Position numbers and translations under genes: made by a program. This document shows positions 25,951 through 35,687 of a stretch of 64,000 nucleotides of DNA, piece after piece. The notes under the pieces were generated by a model. The model was not told the origin of the DNA, did no database searches, and saw only the letters and a list, made by a program, of their open reading frames with translations. The DNA is from an uncultured bacterium (GTDB lineage Bacteria; Cyanobacteriota; Vampirovibrionia; Gastranaerophilales; Gastranaerophilaceae): positions 115,011 through 179,010 of the forward strand of contig CADAYD010000008.1 of NCBI GenBank assembly GCA_902791985.1. The letters are read 5' to 3'. Within the stretch, counting starts at the first letter, position 1. Every line of letters starts with the position of its first letter.

Positions 25951-28900
25951 ATGAGTACAACAGAATTCAATTACAAGTATATTAAAGAAAATTCGAGTGC
26001 AGGAAGTTGGCGCAGAGGCTACGAATACCATTTGAAAGATATGGTATACGACAATTATCCTGAAAAGAATTTTTATATGGGTAAGGTCAAGGGTAATTTT
26101 CAAGATCATTATAATACTGACCTTATTTTCAAAAAAAATAAGGTTGAAGCAAGATGCAATTGCCCGTTGAAAGAAGAATGGTGTAAACATGCTGTTGCGG
26201 TGGCTCTTAAAGCCATTGATGCACATGCTTACGAAGATTGGCTCTCGACAAAATTCGGAATGGAATTTGATTTTCCTGATGAAAATACAGCCCTAACAGA
26301 AGAACCGCAAGGAAGTTATATTTTTCATTTCAATTCAAAAAGAAAGGCAAACTTTTTCTCTGTTTTGGTTCGTTCAAGGGAAACAGGAAAAATAATAAGA
26401 CAAATTGAGCCGCTATTTAGGGCTATTTTAGAAGCTCAAAAAAAAGATAAAAATTTTGAGCTTAATGATTCTCAAAAGGTAGAATTTTTAATTTTTAAAG
26501 AACTTTTGCAAATTTCAAGACAGGATAAGAAAGCCGGCTGGTACGATGTTCCTATTGCCAAATTTGGTTCGATTTTTCCGTTGCTTGCCAAAGCAGATGA
26601 GGTTCTTGATGAGCGCACAAAAGAACGCCTAAAATTTACTGATAAAGAATGGAAGCTTGTTCTTTATGTAAATAAATCGCAAACTCCTGGGACACTTCTG
26701 TTGTCTTTGGAATGGCAAAGACCTGACGGTGACGATGTTTATCCGCTTGAAGAAGTAAGGTATTTTTCGCGCCATTTAAAATGGGGTAGATATAAAAATG
26801 TGATGTTCCCGACGAATGTGGCTATTCAGTCGCTTCCTCAAAGTATTACTAAATCATCGTTTACTGACTTAAAAGATGCAGAATGCGGCAAATTTATTTA
26901 TGAAGATTTACCAAAATTGCGAGAAGTTATGGATGTTGTCGTTGATGATGAAATATCAAAATTAATGCTTGAAGAACGACCGCCTATCAATGTTGTAACA
27001 ATGGGGATTGATTATGACCAGAGTTTGAAAGCTGAATTAAATTTTGAATATGATGGTGTTAGGGTTCCTTATTCTAAAACGGCACAGGATAAAGCCCCAT
27101 ATATTACCGTTAAAAAACCTGATTCAGACGTAATTTATTGGGTTAAAAGAAATTTAAAACACGAGAATGAGGCTTATGCAATGCTTCTAGCGTGCAAATT
27201 TGTTCCGATGCAGACAAATAATTTGGCGCTTGAAAAAGAAACTGCGATTGATTTTTATAATTATTACTTAAAACAAGCGGGTGATGGTTGGAAATTTGAA
27301 GAAAAAGATGACATGTCATTTTTCAAAATAATGGAAAATCCGTTTAAATTATGTGCTCAAATCGATTTTTCTAAAGAGCAGCCGGACAGTTTTGATGTAA
27401 AAATCTTTGGTCAAGTCGGAGATGAGATAATTGATTTTGATGAAATTTATGATACTGCGCAGAAGGATGAAAAGTATTCAAGAATACGCAGCAACGGTTT
27501 TGTAGAGTATCCGGTTCAGAGTATTTATGCTATGATGCGAACTTTTAACTCGTTTGATGTTTATCGTAACGAGGATAATACTTTTACTGTCAAAACTTTC
27601 CGTGCAGGTTTGATTAATGAGCTCAAAAACCTTGGCATTGAACTGATTTTGAGCGATAAATTCAAAGAATTTTGGGATCAAATGTCTACTTTCTCAACTT
27701 CCGAAAATCTTGAATTGCCACAGGGAATTAAGGCTGACTTCCGTGAGTATCAGCTAAAAGGTTATGGCTGGTTGTGGTTTATGTATAAATACGGTTTGAA
27801 TGGTATTTTGGCTGATGATATGGGGCTTGGTAAAACTTTACAGGCATTGACGGCTATTCAAAAAGCAAAAGAAATTGATGGTCCTATGCCAACCCTTGTT
27901 ATTGCTCCAACGACCGTTGTATTTAACTGGGAAAATGAAATCCAAAAATTTGCGCCTGAACTTACTTGCTTAAAGCTTCAAGGCGGGGAAAGAAAACAAT
28001 TTTTCAAGAAAATTCCTGAATATGATGTCATAATTACCAGTTATGCACTTGTCAGACGCGATATTGATAAACTTAAGGACATTAATTTCAGATATATTGT
28101 TCTTGATGAGTCGCAAAACATTAAAAATGCAACTTCGCAAACTGCTCAGGCTGTAAAAAGGCTTCAATCAATGCATAAATTGGCGCTTTCCGGTACTCCG
28201 ATAGAAAATAAACTTGAAGAATTGTGGAGTGTGTTTGATTTTCTTATGCCGGGATTTTTATTCTCAATGGCTGATTTTAATTCACATTATGTTAACCCGA
28301 TTATGGAACGCCATGATAAAGTAGTTGAAAAGCGTTTGAAATTGCAGATTTATCCGTTTATTTTGCGTCGTATGAAACGCGATGTTGCTAAAGACCTTCC
28401 TGATAAGGTTGAAAACGTTGCTTATTGCGAAATGACTGATGAACAAAAAGATTTCTATTTGCAGGTGCTTGATTCGACAAAAGAAGAATTATTCAAATCG
28501 ATTGAACAAAATGGTCTTGAAAAGAGTAGAATGTCAATATTCTCGGCACTTTTGCGTATGCGCCAAATATGTTGTCACCCGAGGTTGTATGATAAGGATA
28601 ATGTCAAAAATATTCTGTCCTCAGGTAAGTTTGAAAAACTCAAATATATGCTCGAAGAAATTATATCAGAAGGTCACAGGATTCTGTTATTCAGTCAATT
28701 TGTAAATATGCTTGATATAATTAAGGCTTGGCTGGATAGGGAAGGTATCAAGTATGAATATTTGACAGGTAAGACAAAAGACCGTAAAGAAGCGGTTGAC
28801 AGGTTTAATAATGATCCGACGATTCCGATATTCTTAATCAGTTTAAAAGCCGGAGGAACAGGTTTGAACTTAACGGGTGCAGATTATGTTATCCATTATG

Positions 28901-29133
28901 ACCCGTGGTGGAATCCTGCTGTTGAAGATCAGGCTACTGACCGTGCATACCGTATCGGTCAGACTAAAAAAGTTTTTGTTTATAGACTTATTACTAAAAA
29001 TACTGTTGAAGAAAAAATCCAGAAGCTTAAAGGAGTTAAACGTGACCTTGTCGACAGCGTAATTTCTGTTGACAGAAATATCACAAAATCGCTTACTATG
29101 GATGATATTCGTGAAATCTTCTCGGTTGATTAG
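25951..29133 (+). CDS. SWIM zinc finger SNF2-family helicase
   Basis: 1060 residues. A SWIM zinc finger lies near residue 69 (CNCPLKEEWCKH, CxCxnCxH), followed by a long unassigned middle region. The SNF2 ATPase core has Walker A DDMGLGKTLQAL (Lys628), VIAPTTVVFNWENEI, the DESQ box near 720, SGTPIENKLEELWSVFDFL, and a helicase C domain (LLFSQFVNMLDII, GGTGLNLTGADYVIHYDPWWNP, DRAYRIGQ). SNF2 proteins of this type are thought to remodel protein-DNA complexes or act in DNA repair. It is a single gene. Its predicted upstream promoter is followed by a terminator, so read-through control is possible. Confidence 0.92.
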   Translation: MSTTEFNYKYIKENSSAGSWRRGYEYHLKDMVYDNYPEKNFYMGKVKGNFQDHYNTDLIFKKNKVEARCNCPLKEEWCKHAVAVALKAIDAHAYEDWLSTKFGMEFDFPDENTALTEEPQGSYIFHFNSKRKANFFSVLVRSRETGKIIRQIEPLFRAILEAQKKDKNFELNDSQKVEFLIFKELLQISRQDKKAGWYDVPIAKFGSIFPLLAKADEVLDERTKERLKFTDKEWKLVLYVNKSQTPGTLLLSLEWQRPDGDDVYPLEEVRYFSRHLKWGRYKNVMFPTNVAIQSLPQSITKSSFTDLKDAECGKFIYEDLPKLREVMDVVVDDEISKLMLEERPPINVVTMGIDYDQSLKAELNFEYDGVRVPYSKTAQDKAPYITVKKPDSDVIYWVKRNLKHENEAYAMLLACKFVPMQTNNLALEKETAIDFYNYYLKQAGDGWKFEEKDDMSFFKIMENPFKLCAQIDFSKEQPDSFDVKIFGQVGDEIIDFDEIYDTAQKDEKYSRIRSNGFVEYPVQSIYAMMRTFNSFDVYRNEDNTFTVKTFRAGLINELKNLGIELILSDKFKEFWDQMSTFSTSENLELPQGIKADFREYQLKGYGWLWFMYKYGLNGILADDMGLGKTLQALTAIQKAKEIDGPMPTLVIAPTTVVFNWENEIQKFAPELTCLKLQGGERKQFFKKIPEYDVIITSYALVRRDIDKLKDINFRYIVLDESQNIKNATSQTAQAVKRLQSMHKLALSGTPIENKLEELWSVFDFLMPGFLFSMADFNSHYVNPIMERHDKVVEKRLKLQIYPFILRRMKRDVAKDLPDKVENVAYCEMTDEQKDFYLQVLDSTKEELFKSIEQNGLEKSRMSIFSALLRMRQICCHPRLYDKDNVKNILSSGKFEKLKYMLEEIISEGHRILLFSQFVNMLDIIKAWLDREGIKYEYLTGKTKDRKEAVDRFNNDPTIPIFLISLKAGGTGLNLTGADYVIHYDPWWNPAVEDQATDRAYRIGQTKKVFVYRLITKNTVEEKIQKLKGVKRDLVDSVISVDRNITKSLTMDDIREIFSVD

Positions 29134-29367
29134 ACGAGGAAAAATTTATTGGTGCAAAATAATTGCATCTTGTGGTTTGAATTTATCACTAGGTATTCCA
29201 TAAATAGTAAGAGAAAGATTATTCCTTTCCATAGACTGGGAATAAAAATTTATGTACTTTACAAAATGTAACATTTCAATTGTATTTTTTAAAGTTTTTA
29301 AATTAATTAACCGTAAAACGAATTATGGTAAAAGTAGATTTATATTAATTTGAAAGGAGTTTAATCA

Positions 29368-30801
29368 ATGAAAGACGGAATTAGCGGTGGTAGCGGTATT
29401 CCCGCCAATAGGAACAAATTTGTTGATAGAGGTAATGCTCCGTTAAACAGAGCGGAGTATGAATCAAGAAAGGCATCAATTTTTGGAGACAATGATGTAA
29501 AAGAACTCAAAAGAACTGTCGGAAATGATGAAAAACATGAAATTCTTGTCGGTCGTGATAACACGGGCAAAACAATCAGAGTTGATGCTAAAACTCTTGA
29601 AGAGCTTGTCACTGTAGAAACAACCGGTAAAAATACATATATGACGAAATCTGAGTTTAACAAATTGATAGAGCAGGTTTTGCATGTAAAAGAACTTCCT
29701 GCGGGTATGACTGCGGAATTTCAGCATGGTAACCTTGTATTCAAAAGAGGCGGAGATGTTCTCACTGCAAAAGATTTGAGGGAAGATGCAGGACTGATTG
29801 CTCAAAGACAGAAAGAAAAATTAGAAGCAGAGAGAGAAATGACTCAAAAATTACTCGAAGATGTCAAACCACTCAGTCTAACTCCGGATTTAGACATGAG
29901 CAGGTTGAGCGAAGTTAAAATAAAAAATCTTCCTTCCCCGACTGCTACGGTCGCTTTGCAGGATACCCCGGCACCGGCTCCATCTCCAACTCCGACAACA
30001 CGTAAAAGGATTGTAAATACTCCAAAACCTGCAGGGTCTGATTCTAGTCCATTAACGCCTCTGGAAACAAGTACGTCTGTGGTTCCGGAAGAAGAAATTC
30101 GTGTCCCATTAATGCCATCTGATGAACAAAGAAAAGCAGATGAAGAAAGGCGCATAGCAGAAGAAAAAAGACGCGCTGCCGGGGATTTTGAAGGTCGATT
30201 AACAGGTCAAAAGAAACCACTACCTGGTCAAAAGAAACCACTACCTGAGGTTCCAGAAGAAGAAGTTAGAGTACCATTGATGTCACCTTCTCAGCAAAGA
30301 AAAGCAGATGAAGAAAGGCGCATAGCAGAAGAAAAAAGACGTGCTGCTGAAGATTTTGAAGGCAGATTGACTGGCCAAAAGAAACCATTATCTGGAATCC
30401 CGGATGCACCTTCTTCGCAGAAAAAAGTTGATGAAGAAAAACGCATAACAAATAAGAAAAAACCTGCAACTTCTGACTTTGAGGGCAGATTAACAGGTCA
30501 AAAGAAACCACTACAAGAAGTTCCAGAAGAAGAAGTTAGAGTACCATTGATGACTCCTTCTCAACAGAAGAAAGCTGACCAAGCAAGACGAACAGCAAAA
30601 AGGAATAGACGTGCTGCCGGAGATTTTGAAGGTCGATTAACAGGTCAAAAGAAACCACTACCAGAAGTTCCAGAAGAAGAAGTTAGAGTGCCGTTGATGA
30701 CTCCTTCTCAGCAGAAGAAAGCAGATCAGGCAAGACGAGTAGCCGAAGATAAAAAACGTGCGGCTGAAGGTTTTGGCAAAAGACTGCGTGGTGAATTTTA
30801 G
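29368..30801 (+). CDS. Low-complexity repeat protein with ~49-aa VPEEE/DFEGRLTG repeats
   Basis: 477 residues, no signal peptide, no known family. The first ~180 residues are unique and mixed helical (NEHKIL-like region around residues 50-150). A Pro/Thr-rich linker follows (PAPAPSPTPTT near 208), then five repeats of about 49 residues. The repeats start with VPEEEVRVPLM at residues 239, 295, 385 and 434, with a degenerate copy near 345. Each contains a charged helix (QRKADEERRIAEEKRR) and most end in DFEGRLTGQKKPL, four exact copies. AAAGGAG precedes the ATG and a perfect terminator follows. The lineage and repeats suggest a surface, scaffold or effector role, not demonstrable here. Confidence 0.7.
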   Translation: MKDGISGGSGIPANRNKFVDRGNAPLNRAEYESRKASIFGDNDVKELKRTVGNDEKHEILVGRDNTGKTIRVDAKTLEELVTVETTGKNTYMTKSEFNKLIEQVLHVKELPAGMTAEFQHGNLVFKRGGDVLTAKDLREDAGLIAQRQKEKLEAEREMTQKLLEDVKPLSLTPDLDMSRLSEVKIKNLPSPTATVALQDTPAPAPSPTPTTRKRIVNTPKPAGSDSSPLTPLETSTSVVPEEEIRVPLMPSDEQRKADEERRIAEEKRRAAGDFEGRLTGQKKPLPGQKKPLPEVPEEEVRVPLMSPSQQRKADEERRIAEEKRRAAEDFEGRLTGQKKPLSGIPDAPSSQKKVDEEKRITNKKKPATSDFEGRLTGQKKPLQEVPEEEVRVPLMTPSQQKKADQARRTAKRNRRAAGDFEGRLTGQKKPLPEVPEEEVRVPLMTPSQQKKADQARRVAEDKKRAAEGFGKRLRGEF

Positions 30802-30813
30802 TTTATAAAAACA

Positions 30814-30847
30814 AAATAAGGTGCAAAAAATTGCACCTTATTTTTTA
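30814..30847 (+). terminator. Terminator of the repeat-protein gene
   Basis: 13-bp stem AAATAAGGTGCAA/TTGCACCTTATTT with a 4-A loop and further T residues, 13 bp after the stop. Confidence 0.85.
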
Positions 30848-30858
30848 TTGTTTATTTT

Positions 30859-31323
30859 TTAAAAAATGGAACTTAAAAGTTCGAAAAGATTAAAATTTAA
30901 AATTCTGTCAAGAATACTTGTGTCTTGAGTTTTTTCAGGTTTTGGAATGTTATCCTTAGACATTGGTGCAACATTCAGAGTGATTGCCATTTGTTCAAAA
31001 TCCCCTCTTGGTATGCGCTCAACTTTTGTTGTATCCCAAGGATTAACAACTTCAACATAGCTGTCGGTTATTTTTGTGACGGTTAATGCGTGTCCGCCGC
31101 GTTTCTTTGTTGTTCCGTCAGGACCGTTTACACCGACATATACCCCTACAGTAATTGAGTATTCATCTTCGTGACCTTTACATTTATCGAGCATTTTTTG
31201 TAATTCGGAATCTTTATCATAAATATTATTTACCTCGACAATGCCTTTGTTCTTACTTGCAGCAAGACCTTTGCATTTGGTACGTTCTTCTCCTACATAA
31301 CCATATTCCCCAGGTATATAGTT
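30859..31323 (-). pseudogene. C-terminal fragment of a calpain/papain-like cysteine peptidase
   Basis: The open frame extends from a TAA at 31324-31326 to the stop at 30859. It reads coherently upstream of the first ATG (31194): GLAASKNKGIVEVNNIYDKD precedes MLDKCKGHEDEYSI. GGHALTVTKITDSYVEVVNPWD resembles the His and Asn catalytic blocks of clan CA peptidases (GHAYTV...NPW). The domain carrying the catalytic Cys is absent, so it is a 5'-truncated gene. The final 30 residues after the domain are hydrophobic (ILDRILNFNLFELLSSIF). The peptidase call is tentative. Confidence 0.5.
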
Positions 31324-31346
31324 TTAAGTATTAATTTTTATTACAA

Positions 31347-31376
31347 AAAAGTGAACGAAATTTTTCGTTCACTTTT
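31347..31376. terminator. Bidirectional terminator
   Basis: Perfect 14-bp stem AAAAGTGAACGAAA/TTTCGTTCACTTTT with a 2-nt loop; it has T-runs on both strands. It lies 27 bp past the lpxA stop and would also insulate the peptidase remnant. Confidence 0.85.
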
Positions 31377-31403
31377 AAAATGATAATTCAATTTAATTAT
31401 AGA

Positions 31404-32213
31404 TTATTCTTCATCACTTAATGATTGATGTCCGGTTTTGTGAGTTTTAAGTAGAACTCCGCGTTTTGATGTTTGAATAAAATCAATCATTTTTTCGATA
31501 TATTCGTTTGACGGAATTTCTGCTTTAATCTTTTCAATTGCTTGAGAAGTATTGTAATCTTCACTGATAAGAAGTTTGAATGCTTCATTAAGGTGAGTTC
31601 TGGTTTCTAAATCAACCCCACGACGTTTTAGTGCTATAACATTGATTGTTCTCGGTACAGGCGGACGACCTTCACCTTTTGAATATGGTAAAATATCTTG
31701 ACGAGATGCGCTAAATCCACTGACAATAGACATTGTACCAATTCGGATATTTTGATGAAATACGCTCATTCCGCCTACAAATGCGCCAAATTCAACGTGA
31801 ACATGACCGCCGAGTGTTACAAGGTTTGCCAAAATAACTTGATCTTCCAAAACACAGTTATGTGCAACATGTGAGCCTACCATTAACAGACATTTATTAC
31901 CAATTCTTGTTGTAAAATCACCGCAGGCTGCCGCTCTGTGAATTGTTACGTTTTCTTTTATTATTGTTTCATCTCCGATAACAACTTTTGTTTCTTCACC
32001 TTTATAGCCTAAATCCTGAGGTTCTGAGCCGATTGTTGCAAATGGAGAAATCGTGCAATTTTTACCGATTTCGGCATACTCAATATGAGCGTTTGAGATT
32101 ACTCTTGTCCCGCTGCCGATTTTTACATTTTTTCCTATAACAACGAAAGGCCCTATTATTGCATCGTCTGCTATCTGTGCTGACGGATCAATTATTGCGG
32201 TTTTGTCTATCAT
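31404..32213 (-). CDS. lpxA: Acyl-ACP--UDP-N-acetylglucosamine O-acyltransferase
   Basis: 269 residues of left-handed beta-helix hexapeptide repeats (IDPSAQIADDAIIGPFVVIG onwards). The catalytic His is in MVGSHVAHNCVLED near residue 125, and a C-terminal helical domain follows. It carries out the first step of lipid A synthesis at the inner membrane face, which shows a lipopolysaccharide-type outer membrane. Usual partners lpxD, fabZ and lpxB are not adjacent. The ATG at 32213 lies next to a remnant repeat carrying a 20-nt palindrome. The terminator at 31347-31376 ends the transcript. Confidence 0.95.
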   Translation of the reverse strand: MIDKTAIIDPSAQIADDAIIGPFVVIGKNVKIGSGTRVISNAHIEYAEIGKNCTISPFATIGSEPQDLGYKGEETKVVIGDETIIKENVTIHRAAACGDFTTRIGNKCLLMVGSHVAHNCVLEDQVILANLVTLGGHVHVEFGAFVGGMSVFHQNIRIGTMSIVSGFSASRQDILPYSKGEGRPPVPRTINVIALKRRGVDLETRTHLNEAFKLLISEDYNTSQAIEKIKAEIPSNEYIEKMIDFIQTSKRGVLLKTHKTGHQSLSDEE

Positions 32214-32232
32214 GTTTTATACCCTCTCAATT

Positions 32233-32252
32233 GTCAGCGCAGTTGCGCTGAC
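32233..32252. repeat. 20-nt palindrome
   Basis: GTCAGCGCA GT TGCGCTGAC: 9-bp perfect arms with a 2-nt loop, 20 bp upstream of the lpxA start. It is more G+C-rich than its surroundings and has no T-tract, so it could be an operator or a remnant of a dispersed palindromic repeat. Confidence 0.5.
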
Positions 32253-32332
32253 CTACTATCCATTACGTAAATTATATTATAAATCTGTGATATATTGGAA
32301 AACTTTATATTATTTTAATATCTGTTTTTTCT

Positions 32333-32360
32333 TTGACTTTTTAGTAAAAAAAGATAATAT
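32333..32360 (+). promoter_or_regulatory. Promoter of the secreted protein gene
   Basis: TTGACT (32333-32338), 16-nt spacer, TAATAT (32355-32360). This leaves a leader of about 65 nt before the ATG at 32435. Confidence 0.55.
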
Positions 32361-32434
32361 ATAATAAGGCAGTACAATCTTTATTATTTGTGTGTTAAAC
32401 TTCATTATATAAAAAGTTTAAATAAGAGGTATAT

Positions 32435-32932
32435 ATGAAAAAATTTGGTATAATTTTGGCTTTGTTTGTAGTATTAGGTGTTGGTGCAGGGGTATATTCT
32501 CAGAATACTTCATCTGCTGTTTCCAATGCTGCACCGTATTCTTCAGTACAATATACAAGTGTTAATGCGCTTGATGTTGTTGCAAGTCCGTTTAAATATC
32601 TTCACAGAAACATAAAAATACGTGCAAAATTTGATAAATTTTCAACATTGGGTTTAGATTATCCGGCTGCATTACGTCCGTCTGATAAGTATATTTCTAT
32701 CCTTATTCAAAGACCTGACGTTACAAACCACAATATTCCACTTTCGGAAATGAAAATTTTCCTAAAAAAAGAACTCGCTGAAAAAAATATCAATCTTGAC
32801 GCAGGTGATGAAATTGAACTTACAGGTCGTGTATTTTCTACAGCACTCGGAGATGCGTGGATTGATGCTGATAATTTGAAAGTTATAACTAAGAAAAATC
32901 CACCTAAAAAAGAGGAAAATGTAATTGAATAA
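32435..32932 (+). CDS. Secreted hypothetical protein, 165 aa
   Basis: A signal peptide (KKFGIILALFVVLGVGAGVYS) is followed by a Ser-rich linker. The compact domain of about 110 residues contains VVASPFKYLHRNIKIRAKFDKF, ISILIQRPDV, and LDAGDEIELTGRVFSTALGDAWIDADNL. The strand pattern and the ELTGRVFS...AWIDADNL end resemble an OB-fold like those of small periplasmic BOF/nucleic-acid-binding-fold proteins, but no family is certain. AAGAGG precedes the ATG. It lies 90 bp upstream of the GH57 gene and may be co-transcribed with it. Confidence 0.65.
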   Translation: MKKFGIILALFVVLGVGAGVYSQNTSSAVSNAAPYSSVQYTSVNALDVVASPFKYLHRNIKIRAKFDKFSTLGLDYPAALRPSDKYISILIQRPDVTNHNIPLSEMKIFLKKELAEKNINLDAGDEIELTGRVFSTALGDAWIDADNLKVITKKNPPKKEENVIE

Positions 32933-33022
32933 AGTAGTGAATAGTCTATTTAATTGTTAAATATGTAATTATAAAGATATATTAAATATTCACAATTCAA
33001 ATTCACTTAATAGGAAATAATT

Positions 33023-35521
33023 ATGGAAGCAAAAAAAGATATATTTTTAACTATACATGGTCACTTTTATCAACCGCCAAGAGAAAATCCTTGGTTGGAG
33101 GCAATTGAACTGCAAGAGAGTGCTCTGCCTTATCATGATTGGAATGAAAGAGTGTGCTCGGAGTGTTATACTCCAAATTCTGTTTCAAGAGTTGTAGATA
33201 ATAGGAATAAAATTCTTGATATTGTAAACAATTATGCGAAAATGAGTTTTAATTTTGGTCCGACTTTGCTTTCTTGGATGGAAATTTATGCACCTTTAAC
33301 TTACGAGAGAATTATTAAGGCTGATATTGACAGTGCCTCAGAACACGGAGGACATGGTAACGCAATTGCGCAAGTTTATAACCATATTATTATGCCGCTT
33401 GCGAATGAACGTGATAAAGAAACTCAAATTAAATGGGGAATTAGAGATTTTGAATATCGTTTTGGCAGAAAGCCTGAAGGTATGTGGCTTGCTGAAACAG
33501 CAGTAGATGATGATACATTAAAACTTCTTGTTGATAATGGAATTAAATTTACAATTCTTTCTCCTTATCAGGCTCTTAAAATAAGAGAAAAAGGTGAAAA
33601 AGAGTGGCAGGACGTCAGCTGGGGGAATATCGATCCGGCCAGAAGTTATAAGTATATTATTAAATCAAGTCCTAAGAAATCTATTAATTTATTTTTCTAT
33701 GATGGGGCAATATCGCGTTCTGTCGCATTTGATGAACTTTTGAAAGATGGAAACAAATTTATTCGCAGATTAAAAGAAGGGGTATCAGAAAATCGTGATT
33801 ATCCTCAACTTATCAATATTGCAACAGATGGTGAAAGTTACGGCCATCATACAAAATTTGGGGATATGGCGCTTTCTTATGTCTTGAAAATAAAGGCAGA
33901 ATCAGAAGGGTTTAAAATTACCAATTATGCTGAATATCTTGAAAAATATGCAAGTGATTATGAAGCTGATATAAAGCAGGCTTCTTCTTGGAGTTGTTTT
34001 CATGGTGTTGGCAGATGGAAAGAGGATTGCGGGTGCTCAACAGGCGGACAGCCTGGTTGGAACCAAAAATGGAGAAAACCGCTGAGAGAGGCACTTGACT
34101 TTTTGAGAGATAAATTGGCTCTAATATTTGAAAGTGAAGGAAAAAAATATTTTAATAACGATGTTTGGGAAATTCGTAACAGATATATTGATGTTGTTCT
34201 AAATAGAAATAATTCGGTTATAAAAAATTTCCAAAAAGCGAATTTTAAATCAGATTTATCTGAACTTGAGAAAGTAAGAGGCATGGAGCTCTTAGAAATG
34301 CAGCGTCAGGCTATGCTTATGTATACGAGCTGCGGATGGTTCTTTAACGAAATTTCAGGAATAGAAACTGTTCAAATTATGAAATATGCTGCACGTGCTA
34401 TGCAGCTAGCCGCAAATTTCAGTAATGAAGATATTGAAACTCCGTTTTTAAATATTTTAGACGAAGCAAAAAGTAATTTAAAAGAACACGGAACGGGTAA
34501 GACCATTTATGAAAAATGGGTAAAACCATCGGTTGTGAGTTTAAAAGAAGTAGCGGCATTATGGGCTATATCATCTTTGTATCAGGAATTTGAGGATGAA
34601 GAAGATGTATATTGTTATAGTATTAAACGTAATAATTACCAAATGATTGAAAAGGGTAATACAAATCTTGTTGTCGGGAATATTGAGGTTACTTCAAAAA
34701 TCACTTTACAACGATCTAATCTTGTATTTGCACTTATGCAGTATGCAGACGGAGATTTTCATTGTGCGATAAAAGAATTTTCTTCAAACGAAGATTATAA
34801 TGAACTTAAAAATACTCTAATTAAAACATTTGTTCTTTATACGCAAACTGAGATAATAAGGGCATTAGATGAAAAATTCGGCAAGGAATATTTTACATTG
34901 AAAGATATTTTTATCGAGGAAAGAAAGAAAATTTTGCAGATTTTATTAAAAGACCAGCTCAAAAAATTTGCCAACAGATACGAAGAAATGTACGATCAAG
35001 GCAAGAGTTCAATTTATCACATGCAAAGTTTAGGACTTGAAATTCCAAAGGAATTTAAAATTAGTGCCGGTTATACTCTTAGTCACCGATACAATGAGCT
35101 TTTACAAGACAGCTCCGGATTTGTTGAAGAAAATATTGTACAGCAAATTATGGCAATAAATTACGAAGCGAAGAAAATAGGTATAGATGTAGATAAGACT
35201 CCATCTAATAGAATTTTTGCAAAAAAATTAATAACAAATTTAAATCGTTTAACAAAGAGTTTTGAGCCGCGTCAAGCTGATACTGTATCAGAATTATTTA
35301 CTTTAATAGAGAAACTTGAATTAAATATTGATATGTCTGAAGCACAAAACATTTACTACAACAAAATTTATCATCGAATCGGTGATATTATAGAAAGTAA
35401 TTCAAAAGAATTAAGTGATAAAGATATTGATTTTGCAAATATGCTCTTATCTATTGGCGAAAAACTTAACATAAATGTTGATTTTTATCGTATCAAACTT
35501 GATAAAATTGTAAATGTCTAA
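33023..35521 (+). CDS. Glycoside hydrolase family 57 protein with DUF3536
   Basis: 832 residues. The N-terminal GH57 barrel has IHGHFYQPPRENPWLE, the nucleophile region GMWLAETA (Glu158) and the acid region NIATDGESYGHH (Asp269). From about residue 330 the DUF3536 domain follows (SSWSCFHGVGRWKEDCGCSTG is its hallmark). GH57 enzymes act on alpha-1,4/1,6-glucans as amylases or branching enzymes. This subgroup is common in cyanobacteria and its exact reaction is not settled. No signal peptide, so cytoplasmic, consistent with glycogen handling. Confidence 0.93.
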   Translation: MEAKKDIFLTIHGHFYQPPRENPWLEAIELQESALPYHDWNERVCSECYTPNSVSRVVDNRNKILDIVNNYAKMSFNFGPTLLSWMEIYAPLTYERIIKADIDSASEHGGHGNAIAQVYNHIIMPLANERDKETQIKWGIRDFEYRFGRKPEGMWLAETAVDDDTLKLLVDNGIKFTILSPYQALKIREKGEKEWQDVSWGNIDPARSYKYIIKSSPKKSINLFFYDGAISRSVAFDELLKDGNKFIRRLKEGVSENRDYPQLINIATDGESYGHHTKFGDMALSYVLKIKAESEGFKITNYAEYLEKYASDYEADIKQASSWSCFHGVGRWKEDCGCSTGGQPGWNQKWRKPLREALDFLRDKLALIFESEGKKYFNNDVWEIRNRYIDVVLNRNNSVIKNFQKANFKSDLSELEKVRGMELLEMQRQAMLMYTSCGWFFNEISGIETVQIMKYAARAMQLAANFSNEDIETPFLNILDEAKSNLKEHGTGKTIYEKWVKPSVVSLKEVAALWAISSLYQEFEDEEDVYCYSIKRNNYQMIEKGNTNLVVGNIEVTSKITLQRSNLVFALMQYADGDFHCAIKEFSSNEDYNELKNTLIKTFVLYTQTEIIRALDEKFGKEYFTLKDIFIEERKKILQILLKDQLKKFANRYEEMYDQGKSSIYHMQSLGLEIPKEFKISAGYTLSHRYNELLQDSSGFVEENIVQQIMAINYEAKKIGIDVDKTPSNRIFAKKLITNLNRLTKSFEPRQADTVSELFTLIEKLELNIDMSEAQNIYYNKIYHRIGDIIESNSKELSDKDIDFANMLLSIGEKLNINVDFYRIKLDKIVNV

Positions 35522-35687
35522 ATAAAAAAATAGGGCATTAAGACAATGAAATCTTAGAACCTTAGTATACTTGTGCATTTATGAATTCAACAAAACTTTA
35601 CATATTTTAATTTATTTACATCAAATCTTAAAGGTTGTATTATGATATATTGTAAGATATGTGTAATATTTCTTTTTGGAGGCAAAA

